NCBI GenBank assembly: GCA_035542475.1
Contig: DATKLL010000148.1
Coordinates: 14,943 to 78,942, forward strand
DNA length: 64,000 bases
Reading direction: 5' to 3'
Source of the DNA: DATKLL01 sp035542475
GTDB lineage: Bacteria > Desulfobacterota > Syntrophia > Syntrophales > UBA2185
The position numbers and the translations under genes were made by a program. Position 1 is the stretch's first letter. Each line of letters opens with the position of its first letter. The notes under the pieces are model-generated. The model searched no databases, had not been told where the DNA came from, and worked only from the letters and a program-made list of their open reading frames with translations. Shown here one piece after another: positions 1 to 9,467 of this stretch.

Positions 1-581
1 AGGAGAAGCAGAACAATGGGAAGTGTGACCAGCATGGGTTTCGCCATCAGACCCAGGGTAAAGAATACAAGGACATACAGGTATCTCTGTGGCGACGGCC
101 GCTCAACGTAATAACAATACGCGCCCATGGTAACAATCCAAAAGAAAGTAGAAAGGACATCCTTCCGCTCTGCCACCCAGGCAACAGACTCCACGTGGAG
201 GGGATGAAGGGCGAACAGTGCGGCAGCAAAAGCACTCTGCCACAGAGCTTTCGTCATTCGATGGAGCACAAAAAAGAGCAGCAGCGCATTTGCAATGTGG
301 AACAGGAGATTCGTAAGATGGTGCCGTCCCGATGTCAATCCAAAGAGCTGAAAGTCCAGCATGTGGGATAACCATGTCAGGGGATGCCAGTTAGCGGCAT
401 AACCGGTCGTAAATGCCCACCAAATACCATCCATGGTGACACCATCCTGAATGTGTATATTTTTGGTTACATATTTTGGATCGTCGTAATTAATGAAATC
501 GCAATAATTGACCTGCCAGAACGCTGCGAGGGTAGCAAGTGTCAGGAAAATATAGATCGTTAGCGTCTTATTCTTTGACAT
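1..581 (-). CDS. TMTC-like multi-pass membrane protein, N-terminal part
   Basis: The reading frame opens with ATG at 581 and runs off the left edge, so only about 193 residues are visible. It starts with a hydrophobic segment and then has the motif HPLTWLSHMLD followed by HPLHVESVAWVAERKDVLS, which is characteristic of bacterial TMTC-like proteins (membrane glycosyltransferase-type domain usually followed by TPR repeats). Several further hydrophobic stretches are visible. In this family the membrane part resembles O-mannosyltransferases, but the substrate is unknown. It lies 14 bases past the end of gspF on the same strand, so it may be the last gene of the secretion operon. Family assignment is fairly sure; function is inferred. 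Confidence 0.8.
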   Translation of the reverse strand, partial: MSKNKTLTIYIFLTLATLAAFWQVNYCDFINYDDPKYVTKNIHIQDGVTMDGIWWAFTTGYAANWHPLTWLSHMLDFQLFGLTSGRHHLTNLLFHIANALLLFFVLHRMTKALWQSAFAAALFALHPLHVESVAWVAERKDVLSTFFWIVTMGAYCYYVERPSPQRYLYVLVFFTLGLMAKPMLVTLPIVLLL

Positions 582-595
582 GAAAAACCTTTGAC

Positions 596-1798
596 TTACA
601 GCTTGAGGCTGCCCACGCTCATGACCGTCTGGATGAGGGTAAGGACGATGAACCCCACCAGGAAGCCCATAATGATGATGATGGCCGGCTCCAGAAGGGT
701 CAGCGCACGCTTGACGCTGGTCTTGAACCTTTCGTCAAAGATCTGATAAATTTCGAAAAATATTTCCTTCAAACTGCCGCTCTCCTCGCCGACGCGGATC
801 ATGTTAGGAATCATGGGCGGCAGAAAGGATACATGGGAAAAGGCATCGGCGATCTTCCGCCCTTCCCTGATTTGAACAGCCACCATTTCCAGACTCTCCC
901 GGAGACTCCCATTTCGGATGAGGCCTGTCGAAAGGCGCAGGGCCTTGATGAATTCGACTCCCGCTTCCAGCATGGCGTGCATGGAATAGGAAAACCGGGA
1001 CAACTCCAGGTTCAGGATGAGGGTGCGGGCCAGAGGCAGGCGGATAAGCCGGTCCTGCAGGACGGAGAACCGGACTTTTGCCGGATAGACCCTGCTCAGG
1101 ATATAGAGGACGGAGAAAATCGACGCGACGATGAGCACGTTCTGCACACTCAGCCATTTACTGAGGGCAAACAGAAGCTTCGCCGCCGCCGGCAGGTTGT
1201 CCGCCGAGGCGCCGAAGATGCCCAGGAATCGGGGCACAATGAACTGAAAGATGACGAAGAAGGTCATGATGCTCGCGACGATCAGAAAAGCCGGATAGAC
1301 CATGGCGTCCCTGATTTCTCCCCGGAACTGGATCTGAAAGCGCAGATACTTGGCGATGCTTTCGAAAGCATCGGGCAGCCGTCCTATCTCCTCATTGTTG
1401 TGGATCATGTTGACGAGAAACTGACTGAACCGGCCCGTCTCCTGAAACGCCGCCGTGACGCTCTTTCCCGCCCGGATGTTGGTCAGTATGAAGGACAGGA
1501 TTTCCTTCATTTCTTCCTTGTCCGCCGATTGGATCAGGATATCAACGGCCTTGTCGATCTGCATCCCCGATCGCAGGAGGGTGCTGAGTTCCCTGGCCAT
1601 GTAGTAGGTGTCCTGGTGGTTGACCCGCCTTCTCCCGGCGAAGGTTTTTTCCCCACCCGCTTTTTCCGTGAGGTCGATGATGGTCAGTCCCCTCTCTTTC
1701 AGACGCGCCAGGGCATCCCTGCGGTCCGCGGCGGCGATTACGCCCCGTCCCTCCTTTCCAGTCTGATCTATGCCGACATAGACAAAGTCGTTCAGCAA
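596..1798 (-). CDS. gspF: Type II secretion inner-membrane platform protein GspF
   Basis: This 400-residue protein has the GspF/PilC layout: a cytoplasmic start, then two T2SSF domains (about 70-195 and 275-395), each ending in hydrophobic helices. The sequence MARELSTLLRSGMQIDKAV is the typical opening of the first domain, and the C-terminus is a long hydrophobic helix. GspF is the polytopic platform that couples the GspE ATPase to pseudopilin assembly. It overlaps the end of gspE by a few bases, which suggests translational coupling. Length and motifs match the family. Confidence 0.95.
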   Translation of the reverse strand: MLNDFVYVGIDQTGKEGRGVIAAADRRDALARLKERGLTIIDLTEKAGGEKTFAGRRRVNHQDTYYMARELSTLLRSGMQIDKAVDILIQSADKEEMKEILSFILTNIRAGKSVTAAFQETGRFSQFLVNMIHNNEEIGRLPDAFESIAKYLRFQIQFRGEIRDAMVYPAFLIVASIMTFFVIFQFIVPRFLGIFGASADNLPAAAKLLFALSKWLSVQNVLIVASIFSVLYILSRVYPAKVRFSVLQDRLIRLPLARTLILNLELSRFSYSMHAMLEAGVEFIKALRLSTGLIRNGSLRESLEMVAVQIREGRKIADAFSHVSFLPPMIPNMIRVGEESGSLKEIFFEIYQIFDERFKTSVKRALTLLEPAIIIIMGFLVGFIVLTLIQTVMSVGSLKL

Positions 1799-3465
1799 AC
1801 CCGGAGCACCTCCTCGATGGTGGTTAATCCTTTGATCACCTTGATCATGCCGTCCTCCCGGAGGAGGCGAAAACCGGGCCTGGCAGAGACCGATTGCCGG
1901 AAACCCTCGAGGGACAGTGTCTTCAGGAATACCTCCCTCAAATCATCCGTGTAATCGAAGAGTTCAAAGATGGCCGTCCGGCCCCGGTAACCGGTGCCGG
2001 CGCACTGCTGGCATCCCTCTCCCTTCATGTAGGCTGGGCCGTCGGGGATCAGTTCTTCGAAGCGTTTCATGATGCTGGAAACGCCGTATTCCTGAAGAAG
2101 ATAAAGGGAAGGCGTTTCGGAACGGCTGCAGAACGGACAGTTCCGCCGGGCGATCCGCTGGGCCATGAGCCCCGTGACGGCGGCGTTGATGAGGTACCCC
2201 TCCACGCCCATCTCCATGAGGCGGAAGAGGCTGCTCGAGGCGTCGTTCGTATGGAGAGTTGAGAGAACAAAGTGGCCTGTCAGGGCGGACTGGATGGATA
2301 TCTCCGCCGTTTCCCGGTCCCGTATCTCCCCCACCATGATCACATCCGGGTCGTGGCGCAGGATGGACCGCAGAGCCCCCGCAAACGTCAGGCCGATTTC
2401 GCTCTTTACCTGGATCTGATTGATCCCTGGAAGTTGATACTCTACGGGGTCCTCAGTGGTGATGATCTTCCTTTCCTCGCTGTTGAGCCGGGTCAGCATG
2501 GAATAGAGGGTGGTCGTTTTACCCGACCCTGTCGGGCCTGTGACCAGGAGCATGCCGTGGGGACGGCGGATCAGATCTGTGATCACGCGCCGATGATCCG
2601 CCTCCATGCCCAGATGCTCCAGATCGAAGCTGAGCTTTTCCCTGTAAAGGAGCCGCAGGACAACCCCCTCACCGGTGACGGTGGGAATCGTCGACACACG
2701 AATATCGAGAAGATGGGAGGCAAGCCGGGTGGAAAACTTGCCGTCCTGAGGAAGGCGCTTTTCCGCAATATCCAGACCCGCCAGGAGCTTGACTCTTGAC
2801 ACCGCCGCCAGATAAAATTGTTCTTCGAGGACGTCCTTCTCGTGGAGGATGCCGTCGATCCTGAGTCTAACCCGGTAACGGTGCTCCGAAGACTCGATAT
2901 GAATATCCGATGCCCGAAGCTCAACGGCCCGGCCAATGATATGATTGAGAAACTGGATGACCGGCGCTTCAAAGGCCATTTCCTTGAGCTTTTCCGCGTC
3001 CTGTTCGCCGTCGAGGGACACAAAGTCCTTGCCCATGTCACCCTTATAGCCCCGTACCAGTTCTTTGACGGTTCCTTCTGGCGCCAGTACGGGGACAATC
3101 CTGAAGCCCGTCCGGCCGATGACGTAATCAAAAGTGCCATGCTGAAAAGGATCGTCTGTAGCGACGTAAAGAATGCGTCGCTCCCGGTCCGCTTTAAGAG
3201 GAAAAATCTGGTGGTTAAAGAGGAAGTTGAGATCCAGACGTTCTTCGAGGAACGGAAAGAGCTCGTCATCCTGAAGCTCTTCGCCCTGATAAACGGTCAG
3301 ATTCAAACCGGCGGCAAGCGCGTCGATGAGCTGCACCTCGGTGATGGCCCCCAACCGCAACAGGGCACGGCCAATGTCTCCGCCGAGTTCTTTATGAAGT
3401 TTTTGGGCCTTCTCCAAAATCTCGGGCTTGATGGAAAAACGTTCTCTGAGGATCTGTTCGAGCAT
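1792..3465 (-). CDS. gspE: Type II secretion assembly ATPase GspE
   Basis: A hexameric cytoplasmic ATPase that powers pseudopilus assembly. From the ATG at 3465 it is 557 residues: an N-terminal GspE_N domain, a Walker A loop (GPTGSGKTTT, about residues 310-319), Asp and His boxes, the Walker B region GEIRDRETAEISIQSALTGH, and a tetracysteine zinc module (NCPFC then CQQCAGTGYRGR). The open frame extends further upstream, but that part overlaps gspG and looks unrelated. A GGTGA stands 8 bases before ATG 3465. A GTG at 3477 overlapping the gspG stop is an alternative start. Confidence 0.95.
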   Translation of the reverse strand: MLEQILRERFSIKPEILEKAQKLHKELGGDIGRALLRLGAITEVQLIDALAAGLNLTVYQGEELQDDELFPFLEERLDLNFLFNHQIFPLKADRERRILYVATDDPFQHGTFDYVIGRTGFRIVPVLAPEGTVKELVRGYKGDMGKDFVSLDGEQDAEKLKEMAFEAPVIQFLNHIIGRAVELRASDIHIESSEHRYRVRLRIDGILHEKDVLEEQFYLAAVSRVKLLAGLDIAEKRLPQDGKFSTRLASHLLDIRVSTIPTVTGEGVVLRLLYREKLSFDLEHLGMEADHRRVITDLIRRPHGMLLVTGPTGSGKTTTLYSMLTRLNSEERKIITTEDPVEYQLPGINQIQVKSEIGLTFAGALRSILRHDPDVIMVGEIRDRETAEISIQSALTGHFVLSTLHTNDASSSLFRLMEMGVEGYLINAAVTGLMAQRIARRNCPFCSRSETPSLYLLQEYGVSSIMKRFEELIPDGPAYMKGEGCQQCAGTGYRGRTAIFELFDYTDDLREVFLKTLSLEGFRQSVSARPGFRLLREDGMIKVIKGLTTIEEVLRVC

Positions 3466-3473
3466 GGCTTTTT

Positions 3474-3872
3474 TCACCAGTTCGTTATGGATTTCCCCCC
3501 CAATGTTCCGTCCGGCCCAAGAGAGTACAGGTCGAAAGGCCCGTGCTCGCCGGGCGCCTTGTACCCGTAAGCTCTGTCCCAGGGGTCCTTCGGCACAACA
3601 TTCTTGGAAAGGTAAGGCCCCCGCCACTTGAGATCTTTCGACTGGATTAATTCCTCCAGGTTCGCGGGATAGCGGTTCATGTCGAGCTTGAAGGACATGA
3701 CGCTCGACGAGAGCATTTCGATCTGCGCCTTGGCAATTTCTTCCTTGGACCGCTCGAAGCGGCCCATCAGGTTCGGCGCGATGAGAGAGGCGATAAAGCC
3801 GATGATGATTACCACGACCAGAATTTCGATCAGTGTGAATCCGGCATCTTTTTTTCGCTTTTTATTTTTCAT
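3474..3872 (-). CDS. gspG: Major pseudopilin GspG
   Basis: This 132-residue pseudopilin has a basic leader ending in the prepilin peptidase site DAG/FTLIEILVV, a long hydrophobic helix, and the family C-terminus with WRGPYL, PKDPW and the Asp-rich YSLGPDGT calcium-site region. An AGGAGC eight bases before ATG 3872 sets the start. The upstream ATG at 3902 lies inside the end of gspD and is less likely. GspG subunits form the pseudopilus that pushes substrates through the secretin. The gene lies between gspD and gspE, as in many T2SS operons. Confidence 0.95.
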   Translation of the reverse strand: MKNKKRKKDAGFTLIEILVVVIIIGFIASLIAPNLMGRFERSKEEIAKAQIEMLSSSVMSFKLDMNRYPANLEELIQSKDLKWRGPYLSKNVVPKDPWDRAYGYKAPGEHGPFDLYSLGPDGTLGGKSITNW

Positions 3873-3886
3873 GACACGCGCTCCTG

Positions 3887-6049
3887 CTAAAATTTCATCC
3901 ATTTAAGTTCTTTCTTCAGTTCATCCGTAATCTTCGTGGCATCATCCGTTTTCGTTAGGATCGTCGGAGTTACCAAGACGAGCAACTCCGTCCTTTCCGT
4001 TGTATTTTCTGTGACCTTGAAAAGATTGCCGATCACAGGTATATCGCCCAGGAAGGGTATCTTGCTCTCTTTAACCGCCTTCCGCTCTCTCATCAGACCG
4101 CCCAATGCCACCGTTTGTCCATGAGCTGCGACTACGGATGTATTGATCCGGCGTATGAGAATGATTGGAGAATCGCTGATCCCGGTTGTCGGCGATAAAT
4201 CCGAAACCTCCTGGGTCAGTTCCAGGGTGAGCAGACCTTCGGTATTGATCGTCGGTTTCACCCGCAGGATGATTCCGAGGCTCCGATACTGGATGGACCT
4301 CTGGATAGTTGGGTTTTCGGTAGTAGAGGAGGCCGTGGTCTGCTCGCCCGTGGCAATGGGTACATCTTGGCCTATCTGGATGATCGCCTCATGGTTGTCG
4401 AGAACGGTCAGACGAGGGGTCGAGAGAATGTTGGCCTTGTCTTTCGTCGCCAAGGCATTCAACATTGCCTTGAAATTCGCCGTGGCCGTGGCATAGCTGA
4501 AAGTCATTCCCAGGGTGTTGATGCCGAGGTTTCCGAGGGTTCCTCCCGTAATCGGACCGCCGTTAATGGTATTATTGATATACCACTCTACGCCGTATTT
4601 CAGTTCATCCGTGAGACTGAGTTCGGCTACGGTCGCTTCGATGAGGACCTGCTTTGTCTGAGTGTCAAGCTGGCGGAGGATCTCGAGGTGTTGCCTGTAA
4701 ACGGTGGGCGAACATATCATGATTACCACATTCTTATTGTTGTCAGCGGCGATTTTCAGGTTGGGCAGGGCGGCTGCGCTGAAGGCCGCACCGGAAGAAG
4801 CTGTCTTTCCTGAGGCCGCCTGAGTGATTGAGCCCCCAAATGTGGTCGACGTCTGGGCGTCGGCGACCGGCGTCTGGAAACCCTGGCCCGTTGTCTGGTA
4901 TCCGGTAGATGATGCCGAAGCTGGACGCGAGGATGCGTCTCTGCCCGGAGCAACTGTATCGGAACGGGGCGTTATGCCGTAAAGCGCCAGCACAGAATTG
5001 ACAATGTCCGAAGCCCGTGAAAACTGCGGCGCAAATGTGTAGGCCTTTTCATCCGAGCCTGCCGCTTCCACTGTATCAAGTCTGTTTTTCCAATCGATGA
5101 CATATTTCATGGTTGCCTCATCCGGGGCGATGACGAGGACGGCATTCATCTGCCGGATGGCTACAAACATGGGACCAGGATCTTTCGGCGTCTTCGCCGC
5201 GGCGATCCCCATCCCTTCCAGCATTCTTGTCAATTGACTTATAAACTCTTCCGGCTGCCAGTAAATGAGACGGAGAAACACAACTTTCTTCTCATGGAGG
5301 GAAGGAACATCGAAGAAGTTTATGAAATCTATTATCTGTTGAATATTGTTGCTGCTGCCATGAAGAATTAGAACGTTCTCCCGAGCGTAGGGTTTGATCT
5401 GGACACTTCCTCTCGACAGATCGGTGATCAGAGATTGAATCTCCGACACTCGCAGGAACCTGAGGGGAACAATTTGCAGGACATCGCCTCTTCTTTCGAC
5501 TATTTCACGACCGGTCTGAATATCCGACGTTGGTCTTGGAGCAGGGGGTTTCTGCATGACATGAAGCGCGCCCGCTTTTTCTTCGACGATAAGGTCATGT
5601 TTTTCCAGGACGCCGACAACCATCTCCAGGGCCTTGTCCGCGGGGACAGGCTGAGGCGTGGACAGCGTGACAACCCGCTTGTCTTCCATCATGGCCTGAT
5701 CCATGACGAAGGGGATCTTCATGGTTTCACCAATGACATAGATCACGAATTCCGGCAGTCGCATACGATTCACATTGATCGATACGGGGCCTTCCGCCGC
5801 CTTCAGTTTCTGCACACTCAACGGCTGTCTTGGAGAAGGCGGGCGCGCAGGCGCTTTCTGATCGTAAGAAAGCGTTTTGACTGTCTCAGCGAGGGCTGCC
5901 TTGTCCTGCTCATTCGACGCCTCAGTGCCTTCCACAGACTTTTGTCTATGTTCAATCGTTATGGGCTTGTACACATAAGGGGCAGGTGCGCAACCGGGAA
6001 GCATCAGAAAGATAATTATCCATAGACTGTTAAGAACGTATCTTCTCAT
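3887..6049 (-). CDS. gspD: Type II secretion outer-membrane secretin GspD (lipoprotein type)
   Basis: This 720-residue secretin forms the outer-membrane exit channel. A signal peptide ends in a lipobox (LPGC, Cys20), so the protein is probably lipidated and may not need a separate pilotin. N0 and N1-N3 ring domains occupy roughly residues 95-480, with a Ser/Thr/Gly/Ala-rich insert around 370-425. The C-terminal secretin domain contains VPIATGEQ and the conserved end RTELLVLVTPTIL. A 230-base gap containing a dispersed repeat separates it from the lytic transglycosylase upstream, so the D-G-E-F half may have its own promoter. Confidence 0.95.
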   Translation of the reverse strand: MRRYVLNSLWIIIFLMLPGCAPAPYVYKPITIEHRQKSVEGTEASNEQDKAALAETVKTLSYDQKAPARPPSPRQPLSVQKLKAAEGPVSINVNRMRLPEFVIYVIGETMKIPFVMDQAMMEDKRVVTLSTPQPVPADKALEMVVGVLEKHDLIVEEKAGALHVMQKPPAPRPTSDIQTGREIVERRGDVLQIVPLRFLRVSEIQSLITDLSRGSVQIKPYARENVLILHGSSNNIQQIIDFINFFDVPSLHEKKVVFLRLIYWQPEEFISQLTRMLEGMGIAAAKTPKDPGPMFVAIRQMNAVLVIAPDEATMKYVIDWKNRLDTVEAAGSDEKAYTFAPQFSRASDIVNSVLALYGITPRSDTVAPGRDASSRPASASSTGYQTTGQGFQTPVADAQTSTTFGGSITQAASGKTASSGAAFSAAALPNLKIAADNNKNVVIMICSPTVYRQHLEILRQLDTQTKQVLIEATVAELSLTDELKYGVEWYINNTINGGPITGGTLGNLGINTLGMTFSYATATANFKAMLNALATKDKANILSTPRLTVLDNHEAIIQIGQDVPIATGEQTTASSTTENPTIQRSIQYRSLGIILRVKPTINTEGLLTLELTQEVSDLSPTTGISDSPIILIRRINTSVVAAHGQTVALGGLMRERKAVKESKIPFLGDIPVIGNLFKVTENTTERTELLVLVTPTILTKTDDATKITDELKKELKWMKF

Positions 6050-6132
6050 GTATCCTCTGCTTTCAAATCATTCACTCTTTTGATACCTCTGATGCCCGAT
6101 TGATATTATTTTTCTTATTACGCCGGCAATTA

Positions 6133-6236
6133 AACACGTCAATTGTCATGCCGGACTTGATCCGGCATCCAATACCTTAGATAGATTCCCGCTCCCCGAT
6201 CAGGTCAAGGGCAAGCTTCTCGGGAATGACAGGATT
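6133..6236. repeat. GTCAT-type dispersed repeat between slt and gspD
   Basis: This segment starts with TGTCATGCCGGACTTGATCC and ends with TTCTCGGGAATGACAGG, so it is bounded by inverted TGTCAT/ATGACA ends with an imperfect internal hairpin (CCGGACTTGATCCGG). Related copies occur near 16.55, 56.15, 60.4, 60.65 and 63.56 kb of this window. Such elements resemble the small non-coding repeats scattered in many Deltaproteobacteria. Here it splits the secretion cluster into two blocks. Confidence 0.7.
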
Positions 6237-6280
6237 GATATAACTATTTGCCAGGGTCATAATGTCGAACATTGGCATGG

Positions 6281-6889
6281 TTAATAACCTTTTAGCTTTG
6301 AGTAGTAATTCAAAACCTGTTTCACGTAATTTCTTGTTTCTCGGATTGCCGGAATCTCTTTCTTTTCAATGACTTTTTCCAGTCCGGCGTTGTAGGCGGC
6401 GAGGCTCAAAGGAAGATTGCCTTTAAGGGCATCGAGAAGCCTGCTCAGATACATGACGCCGCCGTGGATGTTCGAAGCCGGCTCAAAGGGATCAACAACG
6501 CCCAGTTCTCTGGCAGTTTGCGGCATGAGCTGCATCAAACCCAAAGCCCCTTTAGGAGAAACGGCGCGGTTGTTGAAGTTCGATTCGACTTTGATTACAG
6601 CGCGTACGAGGTCAGGATCTACAGAGTATGTTGTACTTGCCTGAAGGATCAGCGATTCGTAGTCGCGCAATCTCAGACCAGCAGATAGAACCGGCGCGGA
6701 AGATCCGCCTTTCTTCGTCACCAATGGAAAGTGGACCTTTGTGCATCCTGGACCTGGTGTGTTTGTATAATATCTTGTCCCATCTTCATCATGGAAGGAA
6801 TAGACATCGGCGGCAAGAACCGGAAACGGGACCATGAACAGCCAGAGCGAGAAGGCGAGTGTCAGCAGCCGCGAGGCAAAGGTTATCAT
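6281..6889 (-). CDS. Lytic transglycosylase (SLT domain) in the secretion operon
   Basis: This 202-residue exported protein has a signal peptide ending at VLAA, a short DUF4124-like segment (VYSFHDEDGTRYYTN), and an SLT domain with the catalytic Glu in IKVESNF (Glu102), then GLMQLMPQTA and AAYNAG. It cleaves the glycan strand of peptidoglycan in the periplasm. Its start overlaps the gspC-like stop by four bases (ATGA), so it is coupled to the secretion genes. A likely role is opening the wall for assembly of the secretion machine. The enzyme family is certain; the role is inferred from position. Confidence 0.92.
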   Translation of the reverse strand: MITFASRLLTLAFSLWLFMVPFPVLAADVYSFHDEDGTRYYTNTPGPGCTKVHFPLVTKKGGSSAPVLSAGLRLRDYESLILQASTTYSVDPDLVRAVIKVESNFNNRAVSPKGALGLMQLMPQTARELGVVDPFEPASNIHGGVMYLSRLLDALKGNLPLSLAAYNAGLEKVIEKKEIPAIRETRNYVKQVLNYYSKLKGY

Positions 6890-7728
6890 TGGCCGCCTCC
6901 CTGAGCATTATCATCCGCTTTTGTAATCGGGGGATAGGGTCTCCTCCGTCCGGGCTTAGAGGGTGGAGGTGCTGAATCCTTCGGCAGCGCTTGAACAGTC
7001 TGAAGCGGGGCTTCTGGAAACGCTTGAGCATAGAGTGTCAAATCTTTTTCATCCTTACCGTTTCTTAATCTTACGGAACGGGAATCGATACGGGCAATAA
7101 CTGAACCATCCGGCAGAGACTGGCTTGTCTCCAGAATGGTCAGGTTGCCGACGTCATCTTTAAATACAGCCTTTTTGTGAACGCCTCCCAGAATGCCGAT
7201 AAGTAAAGGGTTCCCGCCTGAAAGATTCTTCATCTCAACCTGCCCGGATGCGGGTGACGTGGGTGAAATGGAAGATCCATAAACATTAAATGCCTTCTTC
7301 TCATTTCCTCTCTTGAGCATTACTTGCTTGCTGCTCACAGCGGCAATTCGGAATCCATCAATCATTCGGTCTCCTGTAGCACCATTCTTGACAGAGCCCG
7401 TGTATTCACGGAAGATAGCCTTCATCCCGGCTTTTTCCTGGACAATGCCGATAAGGCTATAAGGATTATCGGGCATGGGGGTCTGTACGTAATCTTTATC
7501 ATTATAACTGCCCGATGCAGCAAAAATGTTTCTCTCTCCGATGGCCGTCCCCTCGCTCTTTCGCCCGACTTCCATCGATTTCACCTCCGGCGGCGCCTTT
7601 GCGTCTGCCGACACCGGCGCCGGAACGGGCACGGGCTCCTGCATATCCTTTGGCATCCCCGCCAGAAAAAAAGCGATAACGGCTGCCATAACGATAAAAA
7701 CCATATCGGGAAGATAGCGACTAATCAT
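6886..7728 (-). CDS. gspC: GspC-like inner-membrane secretion protein
   Basis: This 280-residue protein has one N-terminal membrane helix (about 8-24), a Pro/Ala-rich linker, then the GspC-type motif GERNIFAAS and an HR-like beta domain (YSLIGIVQEKAGMKAIF). A second similar beta segment around 175-235 (LLIGILGGVHKKAVF) suggests a duplicated HR-like fold, and there is no obvious PDZ domain. It ends in a Pro/Lys-rich tail. GspC links the inner-membrane platform to the secretin. Four-base overlaps join it to both neighbours. The call combines weak similarity with a strong operon context. Confidence 0.75.
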   Translation of the reverse strand: MISRYLPDMVFIVMAAVIAFFLAGMPKDMQEPVPVPAPVSADAKAPPEVKSMEVGRKSEGTAIGERNIFAASGSYNDKDYVQTPMPDNPYSLIGIVQEKAGMKAIFREYTGSVKNGATGDRMIDGFRIAAVSSKQVMLKRGNEKKAFNVYGSSISPTSPASGQVEMKNLSGGNPLLIGILGGVHKKAVFKDDVGNLTILETSQSLPDGSVIARIDSRSVRLRNGKDEKDLTLYAQAFPEAPLQTVQALPKDSAPPPSKPGRRRPYPPITKADDNAQGGGQ

Positions 7729-8270
7729 AGTTCCATCCGGAAGGCGCTTACCGTCATGGAAAAAGTCATCCCCTGGCCGCTTACGGAAATCTCCATGGCC
7801 TTGACCGCGAGGGTCTTTTTATTTTCCTTCATGCTTTTCAACAACTCGACGAAAGATCGGGCACTGCCCGCAAGTCTGAGCACAACGGGCACTTCACTGA
7901 TCTTCTTGCCGATGGCCGCTTCCGGCATTTCGAATCCCAGGACGGTCAGACCCTTGTCTTCCGAGTATTTCAAGATGGTAGCCAGCATTTCTGACTGGAT
8001 ATCAGAGACACGGGCCTCCCGCGGATACAGGGCGGTACGCGCCTTATCGAGGTCTTGCGTGACCCCCGCACTTTGTGCCTGCTGCGCCTGCTCGAGAATC
8101 CGGGCTTTCAGCATGTAAGTCTCCTGCTGAAGAGCAAGATGAGCCCGTCTATCATTGACTGCCGCATGAAGCGGATAAATGAGGAACCGCAAGAGCGCAA
8201 GGATGAGGATAATATATACACCAATGGTTTTCACCCAGTTATTGCTGTCGATCGCGAATAATCCCTTCAT
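7725..8270 (-). CDS. gspM: GspM/PilO-like secretion platform protein
   Basis: This 181-residue protein has one membrane helix near residues 15-33, then a coiled region (about 35-75) and an alpha/beta periplasmic domain whose strands VPVVLRLAGSARSFVELLKS and KTLAVKAMEIS are typical of the GspM/PilO ferredoxin-like fold. GspM pairs with GspL in the inner membrane. It overlaps both gspL and gspC by four bases. Sequence similarity in this family is low, so the name rests on topology and gene order. Confidence 0.75.
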   Translation of the reverse strand: MKGLFAIDSNNWVKTIGVYIILILALLRFLIYPLHAAVNDRRAHLALQQETYMLKARILEQAQQAQSAGVTQDLDKARTALYPREARVSDIQSEMLATILKYSEDKGLTVLGFEMPEAAIGKKISEVPVVLRLAGSARSFVELLKSMKENKKTLAVKAMEISVSGQGMTFSMTVSAFRMEL

Positions 8271-9463
8271 GGCCTTATCTCCAGCAACAAAGCACAGTTG
8301 TATATTCCCGTGGAGGTCTCTTTCATCGGTGATCCCTTAAGGCTCACCTTCCCGATCCGTTCACTTTTACCGAGTTGCTTGATGACTGAAAGGGGATCAC
8401 GGGCCGACACCGTCATCTCAACTATGCCATTATTGACAACCAGGCTTTTCACGTAGCTTTCCTCTTGAAGATCGGCAGCGAGAACATCGAGGACTCTCAG
8501 GGGCGTGACAGCTCCCTTCATTCTTGCATCGAAATCCTTTATCGTTTCCGGGTTTCCCTGCGCCATGCCGCCACGTTCCAGGACGTTTATCTCCTTCTCG
8601 ATTGATATTGATTTGTCCTTCAAATCAGTCAGGGCTTTGTCATAATCCTTAAGAGTCAAAAAAAGCATCAGTCCATAGGCAAGAACAGTATAGAGGGCAA
8701 AGCGAAGCAGGAGTGTTCTGTTGAGATATAGAGTCGCTATCCCTGTCTTCAAGCGGAAGGGCTTGAGAGAAATTTCAGCAACCGCGTTGAGGAACGGCGG
8801 ATAATCGATTCTCTGAAGCCCCTTCACACGGGATATGAGGGAAGACGGCACGTCCACTGAGGTATTGCCGTAGAAACTGATTTCCTTAATTTCGGAAAAA
8901 CCATTAGCAAGGCCCGCGAGGAACCGCTCCAGGTCTGCTTTCGAGAAATCGGCGGCCGGGTATGAAGCTGCATCCATGAATCGTCCCTCTCCACAGGCAA
9001 TGACCTCTACCTTTGAGCCGGATGGATAAATGAAAATCCCGGATGGCGAAGAAAGAAAAGCAATATCTTCGGGAATGACATAACGGAATGGAAAAGACGC
9101 CCGCAAACGTTCCACAGGTTCCCGTTGCCATGCCCATATATCCAGCATGACGTGAGTGTTATACGTCTCGGCAATCCTGCAGTGAAAAGAGCAATCGGCT
9201 ATGGGGAAAAGGGTCGGGATTTCCATTTCCACCGCACGACGGAGCTTATCCTTCTTCATCGGAGGATAACGCTTCCTTAAGCGGATAGCATTACTTCTCC
9301 CTACAATAAGAGTCCGCCGCTGCATCCCCCCTTTCATGGGCTTAAGCCCATCAAGAGGACCTGAATAAAGCAGCTCTGCGTATCCCTCCCCGGCCATCTG
9401 CCCGATCATCTGGTAGACGTCCACGCCTTTTTCTCCCCAATATGCGGCTTGCCACTTAGCCAC
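8267..9463 (-). CDS. gspL: GspL/PilMN-like secretion platform protein, GTG start
   Basis: From a GTG at 9463 the protein is 398 residues. An AGGAGG nine bases before that GTG supports it, and the longer frame would overlap gspK. The N-terminal half is actin/ASKHA-like as in GspL and PilM (YPPMKKDKLRRAVEMEIPTLFP). A membrane helix lies near residues 255-275, followed by a coiled segment and a ferredoxin-like periplasmic domain. GspL recruits GspE to the membrane and pairs with GspM. It starts four bases after the gspK stop. Confidence 0.8.
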   Translation of the reverse strand: MAKWQAAYWGEKGVDVYQMIGQMAGEGYAELLYSGPLDGLKPMKGGMQRRTLIVGRSNAIRLRKRYPPMKKDKLRRAVEMEIPTLFPIADCSFHCRIAETYNTHVMLDIWAWQREPVERLRASFPFRYVIPEDIAFLSSPSGIFIYPSGSKVEVIACGEGRFMDAASYPAADFSKADLERFLAGLANGFSEIKEISFYGNTSVDVPSSLISRVKGLQRIDYPPFLNAVAEISLKPFRLKTGIATLYLNRTLLLRFALYTVLAYGLMLFLTLKDYDKALTDLKDKSISIEKEINVLERGGMAQGNPETIKDFDARMKGAVTPLRVLDVLAADLQEESYVKSLVVNNGIVEMTVSARDPLSVIKQLGKSERIGKVSLKGSPMKETSTGIYNCALLLEIRP

Positions 9464-9467
9464 CCGA

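Noticed and set aside
833..1954. 373-codon plus-strand frame
   Set aside because: It is antisense to gspF and the end of gspE, has no family features, and follows their codon bias.
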